Of a stretch of DNA of 64,000 nt, positions 51,306 through 61,800 are shown in pieces (position 1 is the stretch's first letter; each line of letters starts with the position of its first letter). The stretch covers positions 265,000 to 328,999 of the forward strand of contig KN805406.1 of NCBI GenBank assembly GCA_000818945.1, given 5' to 3'. The DNA comes from Schizochytrium sp. CCTCC M209059. Taxonomy: Eukaryota > Sar > Bigyra > Thraustochytrida > Thraustochytriidae. Both the position numbers and the translations under genes were made by a program. The notes beneath the pieces are model-generated. The model searched no databases and had not been told where the DNA came from. It saw nothing but the letters and a program-made list of their open reading frames with translations.

Positions 51306-53364
51306 TCAATAGCCACGGCCCTCGTCAGCTGGACCGTTGAAGAAAGCGCAAATGATCACTTGCGGTTGCGCAGCCCGCTGAAGGCTATCCACACACATCT
51401 CTACCGTGCGACTACGATACACAACAGCTCTGTCTGCGCATGGGTCGAGGCATGCACTCGAAGAAGCGAACTCACGGTCGCTTGCGTCCACTGTCGATAC
51501 AGGTTTCAGCCCTGCGTATCCTAAGGGCACGGACGAACGCACCCGCATATGCCCACCATTCTCACTGCTCCAGGCCTGATTTGTGGCAAAGTATGCGGCT
51601 GAAATTTTGAACCCATTGTCTTTGTCTCCGAAACCGCCATCTCTTCGTGTACGAAGACCTCCCAACACTGCTTGATCATTCTTGTCACAACTTGTCCCCC
51701 CCGATGACCCTCCACTTGTCTTGCCATCTTCGCGTACGTCGTCCTCGGCGTCCTCGGCGTCCTCGGCTTCCGCCACGAGTGCAACCGGGTCGCCAAGTAT
51801 GTAAATGAGAACCCTATTCGCAAGTGGCTTGCGAAGATGCAGCACAGGATGCTTGCGGTTGAGCTCGAACGGCATGGCATGGAGACGCTGTGCTACCTCT
51901 GCTAGAGCCTCAAAGTCCTTTGCCAGTTCGCTCTGATCCATCCAACAAGACCACGGTCCCCGGTAATTTGCTACGTTTCGGGCCTCGCCCGCTTGAGCAA
52001 GCTCCGACTTTGTGAGATCCGCCACATCGCGGGGCTCGAAGCGTCCAGACATGTAAAGATCTGCAACATCGGCGCGCACGAGAGAGACCCACTCGGCACT
52101 CTCCTCCTCGTCACCACCGAGAACACGATCGACGACGCCGTAGCCGCACGAAACTTCGGCGAGCCCATTCACAGCAGACTCTCCGATCTGGTTCAGACGC
52201 GCCTCGTCTGCATCGGGCGAGGCCTCCAAGGGCTCGACCTGGGATAGCAAAGCATTTTGCTGGCGATTCACTTCGTGGATCATGTCCACAACTTTGTGCG
52301 CAAAGGCTTCGTTCAGGACCTGGGGTCGCAACATGCGCTCGGTTGCCTCGTCCATGAATTGCCCGTCCTTTGCACCCTTGGCCTTGACGTTCTGCAGGAC
52401 CGAGTCTGCTTTCGCTTGGATGCTTGGAAAGAGATCCACAAGAGCCTTAAAGTAGAGCTCGTTTGAGACAAGCTCCTGGAAACTTTTGGGCATGCGCGCT
52501 GCAGCCTCAGGTGGGAGCTGGGCGTTGCGGTACACGATTTGTCTGAATTGCGTCGGCGTTTGCATACGCGAAAAGAGGCCATCCAAAAGGCTGTCTGCAT
52601 CCTTTGCACCACCTTTCAGCATCTCCTTGAGCTGTTCGATTTTGCCTCGTGCGCGACGAGCTTCTTCCTCCTCCTTGGAGCGCGCCGCACCGGGTCTCTC
52701 GGGATACAATTGCACCGTAGCACGCGCCTTTGCCGTTGCAGCTTCCTTGGCCTTGCGCAAAAGAGGGGCAAATGTTTTAGTGCTTGCACCTTGATTCAGA
52801 GCTTTTCGATAGGCCTGTGTAGCCTTTTCGGCATCACCCATCTGCAAATAGGCCTGACCTTTGCGAAAGTGCGCCTGTATTCCGTTTATTTAGATCAACA
52901 TGATCGTCAATGAGCGCCTTTGTTCTGCTCATGCCATTAACGTGCCGCGTCACTTACCTTTTCCCAGTTTGGGTCTACCAGGAGCGCCTCATCGGCATCC
53001 CTGACGGCGCCGAGATAGTCCTTTTGGAGAAATCTCGTGTTGGCGCGGTTTGTCAGAAGCGCACAGCGCAACCGAATATCCTTCTCCTGTTCAAGCGGAA
53101 TATGCAATAGGACAATGATCTATATGTCAGCGCAAAGCTCACTCGTGTTTTGTCCTCACGCCCTGCGTCTCGGCCTGCTGTGGCGAGCGTGCGCGCACAA
53201 GGACCACCTACCTTCGTTGTCTCGTTGCTGTCGCCACCATCTTCTTCCCGAGAAGGTGGACCAAGCGTCTCGAGTCCGCGCGAATAGAGCTCCAGCGCCA
53301 GGTTGAGGTCCTTCGCCAAGAATGCCGCGTTCCCGCGCGACTTGAGTGCTTCGACCGCGTCCAT
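51306..53364 (-). CDS. TPR-repeat protein, three exons
   Basis: 616 aa assembled from exons 53364-53212, 53086-52958 and 52874-51306. Introns of 125 and 83 bases start GTAGGT and GTAAGT, end in CAG, and are both phase 0. Exon 1 begins MDAVEALKSRGNAAFLAKDLN, a TPR helix pair. Exon 2 continues LTNRANTRFLQKDYLGAVRDAD, and exon 3 opens AHFRKGQAYLQMGDAEKATQ, completing three TPR units as in Hsp70/Hsp90 co-chaperones. The rest is helical and unrecognised: a KEMLKGGAKDADSLLDGLF segment, an Asp/Glu/Ala AEDAED repeat, and a Gly/Ser-rich tail. A chaperone adaptor is possible. Only the TPR part is firm. Splice sites are inferred from consensus and from continuity of the TPR pattern. Confidence 0.85.
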
Positions 53365-53701
53365 CTCTGCCGAAAGTGGCTTTCTTTGCTTGCTCTGAGC
53401 TCTTTCTTTGCTTGCTCTGAGCTCACTCGGTTCGAGGTTGGTTGCTCACAACAGACTCCGGCCCGGCCCAAAGTTGAGCCCAACGTCCATTTCTCGTTTT
53501 GTTTTCGTTCGCGTTCACGAACGAAAAGGGGGGAAAGCAGAGACGGTGTTCGAGAGAGGGTGACGTGCAAAGTGAGGAGGAGGGAGGAAAGCTGTAGTGT
53601 TATCACGAATTCCTGACAACAAGGTCGCTAAGAAGCTGACAAACAAGGCGATTGAAAGACGCACGTAGAGAGAACCACGAGAAGAGCATTCACTTGTATG
53701 C

Positions 53702-53732
<31 letters not shown>

Positions 53733-53907
53733 CCGCTCTATTCCTTCCTCTCTCTGTCAAGTCACACCCTCACCATACAAAAGAGAACAGCTGCAAGTGC
53801 AAATGAACTTGCACTCCCCCTAAAAAATCAGGTTCATGTGATAGACACCGCGCTCTCAAAGAAACCATTGTGATCACGTCTGAGCACCCCGAATAGGAAA
53901 ATCACAC
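53365..53907. other. Spacer upstream of the TPR gene
   Basis: A duplicated TTTCTTTGCTTGCTCTGAGCT segment lies near 53382-53420 (two adjacent copies) and a TC dinucleotide run at about 53703-53733. It is presumed to be the promoter of the TPR gene and the 3' flank of the PX-VPS9 gene. No gene was recognised. Confidence 0.55.
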
Positions 53908-55914
53908 TCAAAATTCAGCATTGGCAAGAAAGAAAAGACCACTTTCGAAGACCGTGAGCCAATACTTGGCCTCCGTGGACAAAAGCGAGTCACTCGCCAA
54001 TGTCGACATGAACTTGTGCAAAGTCCACGGCTGACGCAAATTTGAGCAGGCAATGACATATATGAATATAGGGACAAAGTCGTCTGCGCCAACGGCCTTT
54101 GGCGCCTTGAAAGGCGTCGTTTGACGTGTCGAATACGGAGAGATCGATTCGGCAGTTTCGTCCAATTCCTCAAGCTCTGTCGTCTCAGCTAAAGTTTCCG
54201 TAGCATCTTCCTCCAATCTTGACATTGCTCCTGTATTCTCGCTCTTTGTTTCAGTATGGAAAGAAGCGGCGTTCTCTATGCCATCTGACGAGACACTCTT
54301 TGCGTCTTCTTCGTGAATGCTCATGGTTAATGCAGCCGAACTTGCAATTCCACGATGAATCTCGGCCACACATTCCAGTATAGTTTCCACTTTGGCCGTC
54401 GGAAGATTCTCGTCGTTAAGACGATTCATCACCTCCACAGCCTCCTCCCAGCCCCAAGCAAAAGATTTACCAGGTTCAAGCTCCTTTCCGCAACTGGCAT
54501 CTGTACAGAGTTGGGGATGGGCCTTTGCTCCAAAAAGTGCAGGGGGGATGCCACGGCCCCGGTACATTTTTTGAAGGTCGCAGAGCTTCTCGTGAACGAG
54601 CAAATCATCTTCGAAGGCTGTTGCGCATGCTGATGCAGCAAAGAGGAGTCTCTCCGCCAAGTCTCCGTGCCTCTCAAGAAGAGCTGCTTCGAAGAGGCGG
54701 TGAGTCATGTCAAAGCAGAAGTCAGCGTCAAAACCATACTCTTTGCTTTCATTCACAGTGTCTGGATTCGCTTCGACCAGCTTCCACGAAATTTGAGTAA
54801 GGAAGCGGTGCACTCTGTGCAAAAGTTCCTCGGCTCTGCCAGATGCTGGGGAAGCAATTACTTCGTCCCTCGACGCTATAACATGTGATGACGTCGTAGA
54901 CAACGATGGTGTAGTGGTAATATGGTTTGATCCGGTCCTGCGGCCGAGATCTCTTTTTTTGCGGAATAAGTCCCGAAAGGATGGACGTGCGGACAGAGAA
55001 GTTGTCGGAGCCTCGCCCAAACGCCGGTTGACAACCTCAAGATCTCGTACTGGGTAGATCTGGAGCATCTTGGACGCAAAATGATCGACCTGGCCCTGCT
55101 GCATAGCAACGCGGCGCCCCAATTTCAGGCAGACGCTCTCCGCCGGATCATCTTTTGCTGAAGACTTTGAAGACAGAGAAAGCTTTCGTCTGCGTTCAAC
55201 GTTTGCGCTGGGTAGCTCGATAGTGCGAGACTGTCTTGTCAAGGCGTGACGCATGAGCGCTCGAGCTTGTAGCGTTTTCGCATCAGCATCAATGAGTAGT
55301 CCCGAAGGTGTCGACTTTACCTGGAAGCTTCCATATGGAATTCGAGGCTTGTAATCAATAGATGATGTCCGATAATTTTCTTGCATAAGGAAGAGCTCCT
55401 CCAGTGCCCTACCGACGTCCTGCCAATTCTGGGCAGGATTTGCCAGAGCCACGCTCTGCACGCAAGCGCTCAAAAATACCTCAATGCCCCGTCGACGCTG
55501 CTCAATTAGTGTGCTAGAGAGAGAAGCTTTACGTGAGAACCTACTAGGGAACTTTACATTGTGATCGACTCCCGATTTGCGTATATGCTTGATTCGCAGC
55601 GCGAATTTGAATAGTTCACGAAAGCGGCGCTGCACGGTCCATCCGCATCCATTCTTGCAGTCGATTTGAATGTAATACATTGCGAATGCTTTTTGCGCGC
55701 GGTCATGAAGATCAGACTTGATTCCCGTGGCCGGAACAGACACAAAGGCCAGCTGCTCGTACAGCTTTGGGACTCGCCCGGGAGGTGGTCTTTGCGGGAC
55801 TTTTGGACGCAGCTTGCCGTCGACCACATCCCAGTGCTCACGATATGTACGTGGCGGCACGGGCGGTGGCAGCGGCGGCGGAGGCCGCCAGCTCGATCCC
55901 CTCGTCCCCGCCAT
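53908..55914 (-). CDS. PX-VPS9 protein, putative Rab5-family exchange factor
   Basis: 668 aa, single exon. A Pro-rich N-terminus (PPPPLPPPVPP) may bind SH3 domains. A PX-like phosphoinositide-binding domain covers about 55-155: YYIQIDC, VQRRFRELFKF, KFPSRF and LIEQRRRGIEVFL. A VPS9 domain is split: its first half at about 485-525 (WEEAVEVMNRLNDENLPTAK) and second half at 609-660 (ADDFVPIFIYVI with the catalytic Asp, and EAKYWLTVFESGLFF with the conserved Tyr), separated by about 85 acidic Ser/Thr-rich residues. VPS9 domains load GTP on Rab5-type GTPases, so early-endosome recruitment by PI3P plus Rab activation is the likely role. The insertion inside VPS9 is unusual. Confidence 0.84.
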   Translation of the reverse strand: MAGTRGSSWRPPPPLPPPVPPRTYREHWDVVDGKLRPKVPQRPPPGRVPKLYEQLAFVSVPATGIKSDLHDRAQKAFAMYYIQIDCKNGCGWTVQRRFRELFKFALRIKHIRKSGVDHNVKFPSRFSRKASLSSTLIEQRRRGIEVFLSACVQSVALANPAQNWQDVGRALEELFLMQENYRTSSIDYKPRIPYGSFQVKSTPSGLLIDADAKTLQARALMRHALTRQSRTIELPSANVERRRKLSLSSKSSAKDDPAESVCLKLGRRVAMQQGQVDHFASKMLQIYPVRDLEVVNRRLGEAPTTSLSARPSFRDLFRKKRDLGRRTGSNHITTTPSLSTTSSHVIASRDEVIASPASGRAEELLHRVHRFLTQISWKLVEANPDTVNESKEYGFDADFCFDMTHRLFEAALLERHGDLAERLLFAASACATAFEDDLLVHEKLCDLQKMYRGRGIPPALFGAKAHPQLCTDASCGKELEPGKSFAWGWEEAVEVMNRLNDENLPTAKVETILECVAEIHRGIASSAALTMSIHEEDAKSVSSDGIENAASFHTETKSENTGAMSRLEEDATETLAETTELEELDETAESISPYSTRQTTPFKAPKAVGADDFVPIFIYVIACSNLRQPWTLHKFMSTLASDSLLSTEAKYWLTVFESGLFFLANAEF

Positions 55915-56324
55915 GATACTTTTAAGGGGCAGAACTGTCGGCGTAGTTTGTAGATTGCAGTCGTGGCCTACCTCTGCAAGCAGGTAGAAACTCGCCAGCC
56001 TAAGAAAAAATGGTATTCATTTTGGTAACAGAAAATGGATTTTATAAAACTATTTTACCAACACAAGACTCAGTGAAGTCAGATCCGTTATGACGACACG
56101 TGCAGAGGCACTACACTCACTGCGAGCCTAGTATGACTGCTGATCTTGGAATTGAGCCAGATAACATAGACTAGACAGACACCTAGGTGTAGCCTTGCGC
56201 ATGAGCGAATCATAGATGATTGGCTGAATACGTGACTTGCCTTTGCAGCAAGACAAAGCAAGGCAAAGCAAGGCCAAAGAGACCAGACAGACCGAGGAAA
56301 ACTCGAGCAGACATAGCGCCGACG
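55915..56324. other. Divergent promoter PX-VPS9 / WW gene
   Basis: AT-rich centre at 56000-56065. An imperfect 10-base repeat (AAAGCAAGGC) lies at about 56254-56272, just before the start codon of the WW gene. No other structure was recognised. Confidence 0.5.
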
Positions 56325-58445
56325 ATGTCGGTGTCGGACGGCATCAAGGCGCTCAAAGAGCTCGCAGCTCTTGTCGACCTCAAGACTCTTGAGGCAAAGG
56401 ACGCGGAGCGCAAATGCGCCGGGAAAGACTCGTCTGACGAGACAACTGACTCGGAAATCGATGATTTAAGAAGCGTGGGTCCGGGCGCGCGGCGTGCAGA
56501 CACCATCGACCTGCCTGCGCTCTTCAAAGTAAGTTCATTAGCTCACTCCTGATCTCAATCACGAAAGACAGAATATCGAGTATGCTCACATTCATTCTCC
56601 TGTTTCCTTTGACGTGGTCATTAGCTTATCCGTAAACGTGATCCGGAGACGCTACGATTCATGTACAGATCTGCATGGTTGAGACCTTTGTGTGTACCGG
56701 AGATTCTCGCGGACGACTTTGTTCTAGATATCATGTACGTTTGACCGCTCTTGCCAAAGGGCGAAGACGTTAAACTCCTCGAGAATGAGACCAAGGGAAA
56801 AAATAAAAACTAACGAAGTGTCTTCGAACACATTTCGATTATATATAGAGGAGCAGGTCGCTCGCGTCCGGACGTGAAAGACTTTGCAAATCTTTGGACC
56901 AAACATCGCCCTGTGCCTGCCCGCGCAGCGCAAGCCAATACCTTGATTGCTCTGCGGGAGATATACAATGGCGTTGCGGCCTATGAACATGAAGCTCAGC
57001 TTGGGGCGACTGCAACGTCCAACGACGAAGAAAAGAACATTGAACAAGAGTCAAAGTTCGCCGAGCGACCCGAGTCTTCGGGCATTCGAGCGGAGTCCAT
57101 TCTGGATGCAATTGAGGCCAAGCTGGAGTTCCGCGCCATTTGTTCGACATGCACTTGGTTTTTGAAAATTGCGGCTGGCAATGCTCTTCCAGACCTTTGT
57201 TGCATTGAGAACGCAGCGCTTGATTTTGAGGGGTTTGTGGACTTGCTTGAATCTTGCAAGACAATCGAGGACCATCGTGTCAAGACTTCCAGTACAATCT
57301 CGCCCGTGCTCATTGAAGTCCTTCTCACACATAAGCCGACAGATACCATGCATGGAGAATGGCCGATTCCAGCGTTTCACCGCGTCACGCACGCCCAAGT
57401 CGCAGCCCTTGCAGAGGCCTGGGGTATCGACCCTGAGTCTGAACCTCGACTTTTATGGATTGTTCTTCAAGCCCTGAAAACCCCGTTGCCTCCTGGTTGG
57501 CAGGTCCTGCATCCTTTAGGATCATTGCAACCTCTTTTTCGCAACGTTGACACCAAGGAGGAGCGTGATGATCACCCTGGAACGAGCTATTTCCAGGAGC
57601 TAGTGCAGCACGAGCGACAGCAAATCGAGCAACTTCAGCGCTACAGCGCGCTTGACGCAGATCTCGATCCCGCAATGGCGTGGATTCACTTTGCTTTTCC
57701 TTACAAAATCAAGGCAGAGGACGGGTCGCAATATCGGGCTCAAGTATCGTACTACTACAATTTTGCTCTCGGCAAAGGACAAGGAATGGCCCCGACTCTT
57801 GAGCAAGGTGTTGTGCTGAGCGATGAGAACGGTCTTCTCCACTCCAAGACGAGTCAGACTTTCCACGTCCGACAAAATCTTGAAAAGGGGGTCTTTGCCA
57901 ACAAGCGCACAAAGCCTGGCAGGCATGGATCAAAGCCCGAGACACTGTGTTTCAAATCCTGGTGGAACGATGGCGGAGCAAGGGCTGATAAAGTCGTTCG
58001 ACGACACATGGACATCTACTTTCATGTTGATTCGGGCAACTTCCAAATCATCATCGAAGGTGCCGAAAAGGTGTACACGCTCTCGCATGGAGTTGGGCGA
58101 CATGGTACGCTTGAAGCCTGTGATCTTTTTGTCGGCGCCAAGATCAATATTCTTGGTCGATCTACCACGCTGATGCAAGCATCCTCCGAGACGGTGTCAT
58201 GGAACGAGTCGCAAGCAGCAGAACTTATTGCTGTTCGCGAACGGCTTCGCAAAGAACTCCGAAAGTATGATTGTAGCACGCAGCGCGGAGCTCTTGTCAA
58301 GGACTGCAAAGCTCTGTCGCGCGGCGGACATAATCTACGTGCATACATGATCGACATCAAGAAGCTCGGGGACAATCTCGCGCAATATCGGCCCAAGGTT
58401 GCCCAAAAGATTGTGCAGAATACGCAAATTATTCTGCTTCACTAA
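56325..58445 (+). CDS. CEP164-type WW-domain protein, three exons
   Basis: 636 aa from exons 56325-56528, 56625-56734 and 56849-58445. The first intron is GTAAGT to TTAG (phase 0) and the second GTACGT to ATAG (phase 2, joining to an Ile codon). Exon joins keep one frame and give the helical text ADDFVLDIIGAGRSRPDVKD. The diagnostic region is about 295-360: WGIDPESEPRLLWIVLQALK followed by LPPGWQV and FRN, as in the CEP164 N-terminus and related ciliary WW proteins. The second signature Trp is replaced by Asp (ERDDHP where STWDHP is usual). The C-terminal half has an unrecognised beta-rich region (KINILGRSTTLMQ). A centriole or basal-body role is inferred, not shown. Confidence 0.82.
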
Positions 58446-58806
58446 AGATGGGAGTCTTTGCGCGTACAAGCAAAGAATGGATACCGTACAATTTTCTTGA
58501 TGGCGCAAGACGAAAGTGTATTGCTATATTTCGTCTTTGACTCTTTGTTTCCTTCAGGCTGTGACTCGTGCACTCTCGAGAGATGCCCAGTCTGTCTAGA
58601 TAGTCAAAATTGTTTTTTTTGTTTTCCTTTGCTCTCTTTTGTTTTCATATAATCCGATTGTGATGAGATAAAAGTCGATTCTTGCTGAATCGGTCAGAGT
58701 TAAAATTTGCGTGTGAGTGTTTGGTTTGGTCCACTTACTGACTGACCGACTCACTAACTGGCTACACTGGCATGTAACATGCCGCTTTCTTGCTCGATTC
58801 GCTTTG
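58446..58806. other. Convergent spacer WW gene / giant coiled-coil gene
   Basis: AT-rich, T-rich 3' UTR region with TTTTTTTTG near 58613-58621 and ACTGACTGACC units near 58736-58747. Nothing else is seen. Confidence 0.55.
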
Positions 58807-61800
58807 CTAGCGATCTTGTAAAAGACCAGCAGATACTGCGTCTTTCATGTCCTCATTTTGATTCAAGAAATGTGCCAGCTGCTCCTTGCGCTCTTGCAAA
58901 AGCTGACTTAGTTTCTCCAATCGGTGATGCTCACCCTCCTTGTTTGACCGCAATGTTTCGAGCTCATTTCCCAATGCTTCCTTGTCAATGCCTTCCTCGT
59001 TTGAATCGAGACGTTCTTGCATTGTGGCAATCCTTTCCTCAACGGTCCGAAGTTCTTCACGCGCATCCCCGATACGTTTCTCAAGCTCGGAGACCTGCGC
59101 CTTGAGCTTCGTATGCATTGCATGCTCACTCTTGGGAGCAATCAAGGCTGCATTGGACGCGGCCTCGCTCTCAACGACGAGATTGACTCTGTCGAGCTTG
59201 AGGTCTCGCAATAGTTTGAGAACAGCGGACCCTCCATCGTCCGATTTTCCTTCTGAAAAGGCAGAGTACGCCGTAAGGCGGGCCGGCAGGCGCGTCTTCG
59301 AGGCGCCTTGAACGACAGCCGCGCCATCAGAAGATGCCTCTTTACCCCTGCTCAAAACATCTCGACCATCGTCATCGATATCTTCATTGTCGAGTACACC
59401 CGCAAAGCCAATCAGTTCATTGTTCACCGACCGCAGCTGAGCGTGGAACTCCTGGATAAAGATCGGGTCCGCGTCGACAAAGGCCGGCGCCGTCTTGTGC
59501 ACCTTGATGTGCGCCAAACAATGAACGAGTACCAAAACAAAGTCACCGACATTGGTGAAGCGCTCCACACGCAGATAAAGTCTCCGCTCCGACTCGTCCC
59601 AGCTGAAGGACTGTCTGAAGGCAGAGGCCTGCGCCTGGTTCGAGGGAACAGAGCGCGCAGCGCGCAGACTGACCTGACCTTGGAGTCCAAGGACGCGTAG
59701 AATGCGATCTCCAAGACGAAGTCGCGACATTTCTGTGGGCAACAAATCCTCTGAAGCAATTTCAACCACTTCTGACGAGGTAGTGAAACCTGCATCGAGC
59801 GGATCTGTGTACTGTGGTGCACTTTGTGGAGAAACTTGAGCCCCTCCTTTTGCCTCTGTTTCTCCACCGGAAGGCGCCGATATACCTCGCATGGACTGCA
59901 AGAGCACCTCGATCGCTTCTAGCTTTTTCTCGAGAGCAGCGGTGGATGGCGATGGCATCGAGGATAGCGCCACGCCAGCGACAGCGGCGGTGGCAGAGGT
60001 ACCTTGGAGAGCCGAGATCCTTCGCATTGACTCGGAGCGGTGCAGCGCCTGAAGCTCGGCCAGATTTTGCGGGGAAGAATCTTGGAAAGCTTGCTCGTAG
60101 TAAAGTGCGTCCGCCCCACCCACACTGAAGGGCGACCCAGGAGATCCTGGTTCCGAGGGAGATGCCATGATTGCCTCCACCTTGGCGTTCCGCTGCGCAA
60201 ACATACGTCGCAAGGCATCATCCATAATCATGACCTTGCGCGTGGTCACATCTGCGATGTCGCGGAGACGTGCGTCGAGGACACGTCTGTAGTACCGTGC
60301 CGACTTCGCCTTGAGCCTCTCGACGCGTGCCTCGACACTCTTCACTTGACGTAAGTGCTCGGCGCGAATCGCCGTGGCAAGTCTTTCGCGCTCCAACTCA
60401 AAGCCGGCGCGCATCTCGCGCCTCTGGGTGTCGTCACGAGCGGTTTTTAGAACGATATCGTGCGAGGTCATCTGCTTTTGCAGAAGCTTTGCCTTTCGAG
60501 CTTCAAAGACCGCTGCTGTATCGCCTGCATGTTCCGCGCGGTAGTCTCGAAGACCGCGCTCTAGATCCAGGATTGCCTTGTCGAAGGCTTCGCGCGCACG
60601 AAATTCGGCTGCAGCACGCTCGTTCTGGATCTCGCGAAGTCGGAATTCTCGCTCCTTGTCAAGCATGGCACGCAGTTCCGTGCTTTCGACCTGAGCATCC
60701 TGTTGGATTGTTTCCTTGGGCTTGCGCGAGTACTTGGACACATACTTGCCGATCTCCTGCGCATGTCGTCGCGTGAGCTCGTCCTGCTCCACCTTGTGTG
60801 CCTCTTCGACATTTTGAGTGACTTCATCTTCAATCACGCGAAGTTTCTCCTTGCATTCAGCCTCGAGCTTTTCAATCTCATCGAGGCTCGCCCCTGACTG
60901 AATGATCGCCTTCTTGCGCTCGTGCTTTTCATTCTGAACTTCGGCGAATCTCGTCTTGATCTGCTGGGTGCGCTGTTGGAACTGGCGTTGAGAAAGTTCA
61001 AGCTTTTCGCGCGTGTGACGCGGCTCGAGGATCTTCTCAATTCCTCGATAGAGCTCGCTGGCTTCGATGCCATCGGGAGAGGCGTGCTTCATGAGCTGCG
61101 AGATGGCGGCCTTTTCTTGCCGCATCTCGTCCTCACGCGACATCTGCGGCGCGCCGGTCTGCTCGACAGCCTTGGCTTCGTGCTTCTTCATGGTCTGCTG
61201 ATGCCGACGGTCCAGGAGCTGGCGTTTGCGGGCCTTCTTTTCTTCTAGCTTCTTCATCACCTTCTCGCGCTGTTTTTCGCGCTTCAGTCGCTCTTGCTCC
61301 TGTTTTGCGCTAAAATCGCGCTCGTGCTGCTCTTTGATGGCTTCAAGCTCCTGTGCCGTCTTTGCGGACAGCGCAGCCTCCTCTTCGCGCCTTCGGCGCT
61401 CCTCATCTGCATGTTCCTTGGCAGCAGCTTCCTCGCGTTTACGCTCGAGGAGCAGTTTCTGTCGAGCGGCCTCCATTTCCTCCTCGAGACGCTTGCGCTC
61501 TTCTTCTTGCCGCTTTCGCATATCTTCAATGACTTTCTCGTGCTCGGCGCCGAGCCGGGCCTTCTCCTCCTCGAGAGCGCGCGCTTCGGCGATGCGCCGC
61601 GTGAGTTTGACGGAAATACGGTCCACAGCATTCTCCCACAGCGCCGATGCGCGACTTTCCCTCTTTTCGTGGTCCGGCTTCGAGCCCTCCACCATACCGC
61701 TTTCCGCATCGCCGGGAGAGCCTTCTGCGCCCAAATAAGCTTTGCTCCCCTCTGTCTCTGTCTCTCCCTCTGCCTCTGCTCCGGCCTCGGCCTTGGCGGC

